Positions 7,510 to 12,016 of a stretch of 12,016 bases of DNA are shown here, piece after piece. The position numbers were made by a program, and so were the translations under genes. Under the pieces are notes generated by a model. It was not told where the DNA came from, made no database searches, and saw only the letters and a program-made list of their open reading frames with translations. Location of the stretch: contig NC_088298.1 of NCBI RefSeq assembly GCF_032854445.1, positions 6,418,488 through 6,430,503 of the forward strand, read 5' to 3'. This DNA comes from Liolophura sinensis. Taxonomy: Eukaryota > Mollusca > Polyplacophora > Chitonida > Chitonidae. Within the stretch, counting starts at the first letter, position 1; each line of letters opens with the position of its first letter.

Positions 7510-7697
7510 TTTGATTGGTGTTTTACGCCATACTCAGGAATATTTCACTTATACGACGGCGGCCAGCATTATGGTGGGTGGAAACCGGGCAGAGTCCGGG
7601 GAAACTCACGACCATCCGCAGGTTGCTGAAAGACCTTCCCACGTACGGCCGGAGAGGAAGCAAGCATGAGCTGGACTGGAACTCACAGCGACCATAT
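7443..7697 (-). mobile_element. 5'-truncated type A SINE with long (TTTA)n tail
   Basis: The tail is a pure TTTA run at 7450-7512. It is followed by GATTGGTGTTTTACGCCATA, TTATACGACGGCGGCCAGCA, CCATCCGCAGGTTGCTG and CACGTACGGCCGGAGAGGAA, close to consensus. It stops at GCGACC (7694), so the pol III A box is missing. The B box has one change (GTTCCAGTCC). GACCATAT occurs at both edges (7443-7450 and 7690-7697). This probably marks the target-site duplication of an element truncated during insertion, although part of the right copy may be element sequence. The good preservation suggests it is younger than most copies here. Confidence 0.88.
7450..7512. repeat. (TTTA)n microsatellite
   Basis: An uninterrupted 63-bp run, about 15.75 copies, forming the 3' tail of the SINE on the minus strand, (AAAT)n in its sense. 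The Phe-Ile-Tyr-Leu repeats in overlapping ORFs are its translation. Confidence 0.97.
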
Positions 7698-7699
7698 CT

Positions 7700-8299
7700 A
7701 TGTATATATTGTCTTTGTTATAATGCTATAAATGAGGATGCAGCAGATGGTTAATAAGTTTAGTTGCACTAGAATTTGAGCTAAAACTATGTTCAAGCTG
7801 GATTTTGATAATATTTATAGTTTTAATATATTTTGAATATTATCATAATTCAGATTAAATATACGTGTTTTGGTATGTACAACAAATTTGCATTCAAATA
7901 AATTTATTAGGCATTCAGCAGATCCTTATTTAGAACATTGTAATGCAAAGCGGATATATACCAAGAAGTGGTCCCATATATCCAATATACGAAAATATTT
8001 TCAAATACCCCTTTCACCTGACAAAAAAAAATGGATCATAAATAATAAAGGCCATATTTGGAAATAAGTTTTCAGGCTCTTTCATCTGCTTTTGTCATCA
8101 AGTTTATATTTTGTTCTCCTTTTAGAGATAGGATATCAACATTTGATCAACATACCAATAGAATAATTGAACGACAGTGTTTGGAAATTTTTGGTCGTCT
8201 ATGATGTTAAATTTGTTTATGCAAAATATTTTATCACAGCGTTCTGTCTATAACTATGTTAAATTCCGCAAAAAAAAATTTACGAGTTTATTGACATAA
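7700..8299. other. Unassigned AT-rich sequence
   Basis: Very AT-rich. A 65-codon plus ORF (7870-8067) has no recognised domain. I see no repeat, tRNA or promoter that I can support. Confidence 0.45.
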
Positions 8300-8636
8300 T
8301 TTGATTTATTGTATTGTTTTTTAACGTTTCACTCAAGAATGTTCACACCTATTTATTTCTTTCTTTATGTATTTACGTATTTATTTGACTGGTGTTTTAT
8401 GCCATACTAAAGGCCAAAGATTCAATTTGAACTTGAATCGCGCTGGTTATAGGCCGAGGTGTGCTGCTCTAGCACGCTACTCACTAGACAACGAAAACCC
8501 GCTGTTCTCTTATTCGATGGCGGTCAGTTTTATTTGTAGACAAACCTGTGAGTACCTGGAGTAAACCACTGACCTTTGACGAGCTACTGACAAACTTTCT
8601 CACTTGTACAAATGTGCACGCCATACTGGAAGACAA
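8300..8636 (-). mobile_element. Type B SINE split by a second SINE
   Basis: The left piece (8300-8350) has TTTTTTAACG, CACTCAAGAATGTTCAC. The right piece (8511-8636) resumes with TATTCGATGGCGGTCAGTTT, GTGAGTACCTGGAGTAAACC, ACTGACCTTTGACGAG and CTACTGACAAACTTTCTCAC. In an uninterrupted element the CACTCAAGAATATTTCAC block runs straight into TTATACGACGGCGG, so the 160 bp between the pieces are an insertion. The core is a diverged relative of the type A core: GGCGGTCAG replaces GGCGGCCAG, and TTACTGACAAAC replaces TGCTGGCAGACC. The head is not visible. Confidence 0.7.
8351..8510 (-). mobile_element. Core-less SINE nested in a type B SINE
   Basis: The tail is on the left: ATTTATTTCTTTC, then TTTATTTGACTGGTGTTTTA and GCCATACT. 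A tRNA-like head follows almost at once on the minus strand. A B-box-like GATTCAAGTTC lies at 8429-8439 and an A-box-like TAGCGTGCTAG (10 of 11) at 8469-8479, 29 bp apart. The usual core between head and tail is absent. TATT at both junctions could be the remains of a target-site duplication. Confidence 0.55.
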
Positions 8637-8850
8637 GTTTATTTGATTATTGGTTAACGCCACAAGCTGCATGTTGATTTTTACTGTCGTGGTCAGATCA
8701 TGCAGGTGATAAATCAGATTGCGTGTGACAAACCACCGAGTTTTGGCAAGTCACTGATGAGCTTTTCCACGTCTGGCATACCGTACTTGTACGTACAGAT
8801 ACACCCACCACACTGGTGCATGGAAGGCACCGTGTCTTTAACGAACTTTT
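8637..8850 (-). mobile_element. Third SINE-like core (type C), fragment
   Basis: The tail side is on the left: TTTATTTGATTATTGGTTAA then CGCCAC. The core blocks follow: GTCGTGGTCAGATCATGCAG, GACAAACCACCGAGTTTTGG, CAAGTCACTGATGAGCTTTT, CCACGTCTGG. The order of blocks (tail, GGTCAG, AAACCACC, GGCAAGT.ACTGA, CCACGT) is that of types A and B, but the sequence has diverged and the stretch CCACACTGGTGCATGGAAGG is extra. No A or B box could be found to the right, so the head is missing or unrecognisable. The right boundary is uncertain. Confidence 0.55.
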
Positions 8851-8939
8851 TATTGTACATACCGTCACTGCCTCCCTCATTCTATGACATACAGAAAATA
8901 TGGGCGCTGGTCTTTGTTAACTGTTGACACGTCAGGCGG

Positions 8940-9562
8940 CGGGAGGCCTGGGGTGTCGCTAAGCTGGTCCCTTTAGGCCGAAGAGTTAACCTTTAAATAT
9001 AGCAAAATGAAACATTTAGCAAATAAATGTTAATCAAATTATCCAATTTTTCCCAAATAATCATAATCTTCGTATAAGAGTTCTCCTTACCAATCCTTTA
9101 TCTCTATCCTCAGCATATTGTCATGTTGATCTCCCAAGTTGCGCAAGGAAGGAGGAGAAGACTCGTGATTGCCCGAAAACGCAATCATAAAGGTGGAATA
9201 GAGTGATCTCCCTTGGAATTGCACTTAGCTTCACTTCTCGATATGCATGTTGTAGATTAACAAGTACGTATGGCTGCAAACCTCGTATAGTACAGGAAAA
9301 AAATAATTGATTCATTTGATTCTTAATTTATTAAACGTGAAATCCTAAAGTGTCTGAGTGAACCATAACCATTTGGCAAGTTAGAGGCAAACGTTCTTAT
9401 GTGTGTCGCGTCATACTGACGGACGGAATGTGGGTTAATTGTACTTTATGATGACTACAGAACATAGTCCCGTAAACCGCTTCATACTAAGCTTGGAGAA
9501 CAATGAACGGTAGAAAGTTTTGAAAAGGAAATGTCGGAAGATGGGATTAAACCCACGTCTCT
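8940..9562. other. Unassigned sequence
   Basis: No gene or recognised repeat. ORFs are 60-64 codons and overlap on the minus strand. Confidence 0.45.
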
Positions 9563-9793
9563 GGTATTTATTTACTGGTGTCGTACGTCGTAGGAACCGT
9601 ACGTAAGAATGTCTCACTTATACGACGGCGGCTAATATTATGGTGAAAGGAGACCGGGGGAAACCCACGACCACCCGCAGGTTGCTGAGATACCTTCCCA
9701 CGTGAGGTGGGACAGGAAGTTGGATGAGTTGGATTTGAACTCACGGCGACCACATCTGTAAGAGGCTCAATCACCTTGGCTATGGCACTCAAC
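9563..9793 (-). mobile_element. Type A SINE copy with an intact-looking pol III head
   Basis: The tail on the left is short (TATTTATTTACTGGTGTCG) and locally rearranged around two CGTACG copies. The core follows: TTATACGACGGCGGCTAATA, CCGGGGGAAACCCACGACCA, CCCGCAGGTTGCTGAGATAC. On the minus strand the head has a B box GTTCAAATCC (9731-9740, full match) and an A box TAGCCAAGGTGA (9771-9782, 11 of 12 to TRGYNNARNNGG), 30 bp apart. That is normal tRNA spacing. This head differs from that of the copy at 3866-4135, which has a longer insertion between the boxes, so at least two subfamilies are present. Confidence 0.82.
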
Positions 9794-9794
9794 T

Positions 9795-9890
9795 ATTTAT
9801 GTATTTGTTTAAAGCTTGGCATGATACACATAATTCAGCAAATATGACGGCGGCCATTTTATGGGGGAAAGAGAAAAAGGAATGCCGACA
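9795..9890 (-). mobile_element. SINE tail and partial core fragment
   Basis: TTATGTATTTGTTTAAAGC is followed by AAATATGACGGCGGCCATTT and TATGGGGGAAAG. This matches the tail-to-GGCGGCC part of the type A/B elements and abuts the previous copy directly. The rest of the core and the head are gone or too diverged. Confidence 0.6.
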
Positions 9891-9940
9891 TTTGGGAATC
9901 TAGTGACGAACCAGATTTACGTTACGTGGCCAAGAAACAT

Positions 9941-10141
9941 GGTCCCTGGATCAAAACAAATTACTGTTCAAAACTAGTGACTTACCACAGGAATTTTCAT
10001 CATTAATACTTACTGAGGTTTAAGGTAAAAACAAAAACTAGCGCTTAGGAACAAATCTAAGGTTAGGCCTAATACCACAAAATTGGACAAAGACTGGTTA
10101 AGCGTACGTTACATGTAAGACTGTTTCGTGATCCTGGGGCC
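9941..10141. mobile_element. Possible 200-bp element with degenerate terminal inverted repeats
   Basis: GGTCCCTGGATCAAAACA at 9941-9958 is close to the reverse complement of TGTTTCGTGATCCTGGGGCC at the right end (10122-10141), with a 2-nt gap and about two mismatches. The interior has no ORF of note. No target-site duplication was seen. A MITE is the simplest reading, but the match is short. Confidence 0.35.
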
Positions 10142-10535
10142 TTAACTTGCAAATGCTTAAAAAAATCAGAATCTCAAATTGTGGTTGGTACATTGTCTGC
10201 TTAAAAAAGAATTTTAAAAAATCCAACCCGATCTCTTTTTGTGAAAGTTTTTGTTTGTTTTTTTTTAAATTTAATTTTTTTTTCTTTTGGTGGGCCTGCT
10301 TAAAAAATGAAAAACTCCGACTTCAAAAGTGGAAAAAATATAAGAAGTCCACACTTAAAAAAAAAAAAAGAAATTCGCCAAGTCCCTTTTTATTGCTCTG
10401 TAGCATATTTGACTTCAACCCGAACTTTCCTCGTGCCAGTTGTTAAACGACGAAGAAAATGTACCATTGTCTTTGTATGCGGAAGCCAGAACTGCACTTG
10501 TCAACTGCAGCGCGAGTGTTTACTCCATGCACAAA
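10142..10535. other. Low-complexity A/T-run sequence
   Basis: Dominated by A and T runs, for example 13 A at 10357-10369 and T-runs near 10258-10292. The ORF at 10147-10446 encodes mostly Phe, Lys and Asn from these runs and is not credible as a gene. Confidence 0.5.
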
Positions 10536-10713
10536 AATGAATGAATGCTTGGAGTTCAACGTCGGACTTTAAAAAATTTCAGCCATATGACAACGAGGAG
10601 ACAATATGTGCGTTTTCATATACTTTGTCTTCTTGTAGAAGGGATAGTCTAAAAGTGCTGTCTCCAGTGCTATATCATACCAAAGACACGAGACACACCA
10701 ACCAGTCACATTA

Positions 10714-10965
10714 CACTCAAAAAATTAATCTACTAATTTTAACACAAAGTCTGTTGTCTGAGTGATGCGAGAATGTATTCTTAGTGCAGCAGATTGTTCT
10801 GTTACAATATATTGTAACATAGACACATGTTCTATTCATTCAACATAAAAATTCGATAGACTAACGGGATATTACGTTGAATATTGCGTTATAATAACAG
10901 AGTACATTCTAGCATCACTCAGACAACAGACTGTCTGTTGAAATAACAGATTAATTTTTTTTGTG
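10714..10965. mobile_element. MITE of about 250 bp with long terminal inverted repeats
   Basis: The left arm (10714-10780) reads CACTCAAAAAAATTAATCTA, then AGTCTGTTGTCTGAGTGATG, CGAGAATGTATTC. The reverse complement of the right arm (10900-10965) reads CACAAAAAAAATTAATCTG, then AGTCTGTTGTCTGAGTGATG, CTAGAATGTACTC. The arms are about 66 bp and share a 20-bp perfect inner block. The spacer of about 119 bp has no ORF and carries a perfect 18-bp palindrome at 10801-10818. It is non-autonomous. The CACTC end and left-flanking TTA do not settle the superfamily; CACTA-like or mariner-like are both possible. A clean target-site duplication is not visible. Confidence 0.85.
10801..10818. repeat. Perfect 18-bp palindrome inside the MITE
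   Basis: GTTACAATATATTGTAAC equals its own reverse complement over all 18 bases. It lies in the spacer between the long arms. Confidence 0.9.
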
Positions 10966-11105
10966 CACAAACTGACAACGGGCCAGCCAATCCTGTTCTC
11001 TTACTCTAACATCTTGGTGTTGAGCGCCAAGCGAAAAAAAAACATGAAAGTCTTTGGTATGACCAGATTTAGAGGCGTACGCTCAAACCATGAAGCTGCC
11101 GAAGT

Positions 11106-11540
11106 GGTAACCGTAGGTAGGAATATTTTGCTAAAAGAAAACCAAGGTGGCCGATCACACCTCCCCTCATTTGACCCTACACGCATTCATTTTCATTCGC
11201 AGAATCCACGTGGTCTCCGATGTGAAGAAATAGAACCTCAGCCCTCTAGGCAAGATCAAGGGTTGTCCCGTGTGGGCATGATGTTCAGAGTAGGCCCTTT
11301 ATCTTCGCCGGCGACCTTGTAAACATATATTTAAAATGTATCTCTGAAAATGTTAAGATCATGTATGTGAGCTGTACTTTGCTCAAATTTTTCGAATTTG
11401 AAGTAATCCCTGGTGTTAGTAATTTCCCAGTTTTTTCCCCTGATTTTGGAGTTTATCAACCTTATATTCAAAGCCATAACCTGTTCCTCCTTAAAACACC
11501 TTTCGCATGTGAAAGTATTACATTATACACACCTTTTACA
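11106..11540. other. Unassigned sequence downstream of the EF-hand gene
   Basis: No gene recognised. An imperfect 33-bp-spaced duplication is present: ACACCTTTCGCATGTGAAA from 11496 and ACACCTTTTACATGTGAAA from 11529. It lies next to the poly(A) signals. The plus ORF at 11361-11624 crosses this and the 3' UTR and is judged incidental. Confidence 0.45.
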
Positions 11541-11550
11541 TGTGAAATTA

Positions 11551-11560
11551 TTTATTTATT
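11551..11560 (-). terminator. Two overlapping poly(A) signals for the EF-hand gene
   Basis: On the minus strand AATAAA occurs at 11551-11556 and 11555-11560, about 95-100 nt after the stop codon at 11654-11656. The position fits a short 3' UTR. No other AATAAA lies between it and the stop. Confidence 0.6.
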
Positions 11561-11598
11561 TTATCTCATTAAAAGAAACAGAAAATGGGAAAAAGCAG

Positions 11599-11638
11599 AA
11601 ATATCTATCGCGCTAGCTAGCTAGCTAGCTAGATATTT
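11599..11638 (-). repeat. (GCTA)n tract in a hairpin, predicted 3' UTR
   Basis: GCTAGCTAGCTAGCTAGC (11612-11629) is a self-complementary tetranucleotide run. It is enclosed by AAATATCTA (11599-11607) and TAGATATTT (11630-11638), which are exact reverse complements. Transcribed from the minus strand, it would fold into a 9-bp stem topped by a GCTA stem, with a small asymmetric TCGC bulge. Confidence 0.8.
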
Positions 11639-11653
11639 ATCCAAATTTTCACT

Positions 11654-12016
11654 TTACTGATTAGACACTTTACTAATGTTGTACAGAAATGAAAAATCGT
11701 CGTCGGGATCTTCAGATACGCTAAATTTCGCGAAAGCCTCTTTGAATTCTTCCCTGGTAACGTTACCGTCTCCGTCAGTGTCCACTTTGTTAAAGTGTTT
11801 TTCGTGAAGTCGTCGTCCACTTGACCTCTGTTGGCGTAAAATTCCTGCCATTCCGCCAAGGTGATGACGTCATCGCTGTTTCGGTCAATGGAGTCGAAGT
11901 AGATGTCGGTAGTTTCCTTGACGAATGTCTCGCGGAACCATTCCGTTTCCCTGACGATGTCAGTTCCGGTGACGAAATCTTTCTTCGCCAAGCTCTCGGA
12001 AGTCTTCGGTTTTCCG
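11654..12016 (-). CDS. EF-hand calcium-binding protein, C-terminal part, one-base frameshift
   Basis: A minus-strand coding block, open at the window edge (12016) and ending at TAA (11654-11656). The upstream frame reads GKPKTSESL and on to a canonical EF-hand loop DRNSDDVITLAE (11851-11886), with D1, N3, D5 and E12 in place. A second loop, DTDGDGNVTREE (11747-11782), lies in another frame and is fully canonical. The spacing between the loops, the helix residues (AEWQEFY, EEFKEAFAKF) and the ending SEDPDDDFSFLYN fit the last EF-hand pair of an invertebrate sarcoplasmic calcium-binding-protein-like family (usually four EF-hand positions, about 190 residues). Such proteins buffer cytosolic Ca2+. 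The two frames meet at an A5 run (T5 on plus, 11798-11802), where one base appears to be missing. The EF-hand call is firm; the subfamily is inferred. The start lies outside the window, and any introns are unseen. Confidence 0.8.

Larger units (their letters stand above)
10536..11105 (-). mobile_element. Type T SINE interrupted by a MITE
   Basis: The left part (10536-10713) starts with the tail AATGAATGAATGCTTGGAGT, TCAACGTCGG. It continues with AGCCATATGACAACGAGGAG, TTGTCTTCTTGTAG, CAAAGACACGAGACACACCA and ACCAGTCACATTA. The right part resumes at about 10966 with ACTGACAACGGGCCAGCCAA, TCCTGTTCTC, TGAGCGCCAAGCG and GAAAGTCTTTGGTATGACC. It ends in a head remnant up to about 11105. The B-box segment is missing (GACCAGATTTAGAGGC joins where the B box should be), so the copy is dead. 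It is the longest type T copy in the window and shows that the copy at 4466-4636 lacks much of the middle. Confidence 0.8.

Noticed and set aside
7429-7669. ORFs with long Phe-Ile-Tyr-Leu repeats that look like a membrane segment
   Set aside because: They are the translation of the (TTTA)n tail and SINE core.
9568-9792. 74-codon minus-strand ORF
   Set aside because: It is a translation of the SINE at 9563-9793.
10147-10446. 99-codon plus ORF
   Set aside because: It is made of A and T homopolymer runs giving Lys, Phe and Asn, with no domain.
10714-10965. LTR or viral remnant
   Set aside because: The repeats are inverted, not direct, and there is no gag, pol or primer-binding site. A MITE fits better.
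11361-11624. 87-codon plus ORF
   Set aside because: It lies antisense to the 3' UTR of the EF-hand gene and contains a short duplicated stretch (TPFACES / TPFTCEI). Composition explains it.

Overview
The window looks like non-coding, repeat-dominated nuclear DNA of a marine mollusc. A bivalve is most likely, but a gastropod cannot be excluded. The grounds are: no bacterial gene organisation; many decayed tRNA-derived SINE copies whose cores and tails I associate with molluscan genomes; short MITE-like inverted-repeat elements; simple-sequence tracts; and a single recognisable gene fragment, an EF-hand calcium-binding protein whose last visible coding block has a 3' UTR and poly(A) signals. 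The taxonomic call comes from memory of repeat types, not from a search.

Layout. 1-480: unassigned sequence ending in the 3' end of a plus-strand SINE. 480-1490: sequence with short ORFs that I do not recognise. 1496-3480: a minisatellite of about 32 units of 62-63 bp, the most striking object in the window. 3485-5690: four SINE copies of two families, one with a perfect 12-bp target-site duplication and one pair nested, plus a possible LINE endonuclease scrap and two perfect small hairpins. 5690-7440: mostly unassigned, with a tiny CACTG-ended inverted-repeat element, a 38-bp tandem repeat and a deleted SINE. 7443-7697: a 5'-truncated SINE with a long (TTTA)n tail. 7700-8300: AT-rich and unassigned. 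8300-8850: a cluster of three SINE types, one inside another. 9563-9890: two more SINE copies. 9941-10141: a weak inverted-repeat element. 10536-11105: a SINE interrupted by a MITE of about 250 bp. 11496-12016: the 3' end of the EF-hand gene on the minus strand, running off the window.

The elements do not form a pathway. What ties them together is insertion history: at least three nested insertions give a relative order of activity. Two SINE groups are distinguishable. Type A has a core with GGCGGCC and GGAAACCGG blocks and a tail GGTGTTTTACGCC followed by (TTTA)n. Type T has a tRNA-Arg-like head and a tail reading about AATGCTTGGGGTTTAACG. The EF-hand coding region has a one-base shift in an A5/T5 run between its two EF-hand loops, so it is either a pseudogene or a base error in the assembly.

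I found no intact transposase, reverse transcriptase, viral gene, rRNA, CRISPR array or genuine tRNA gene.
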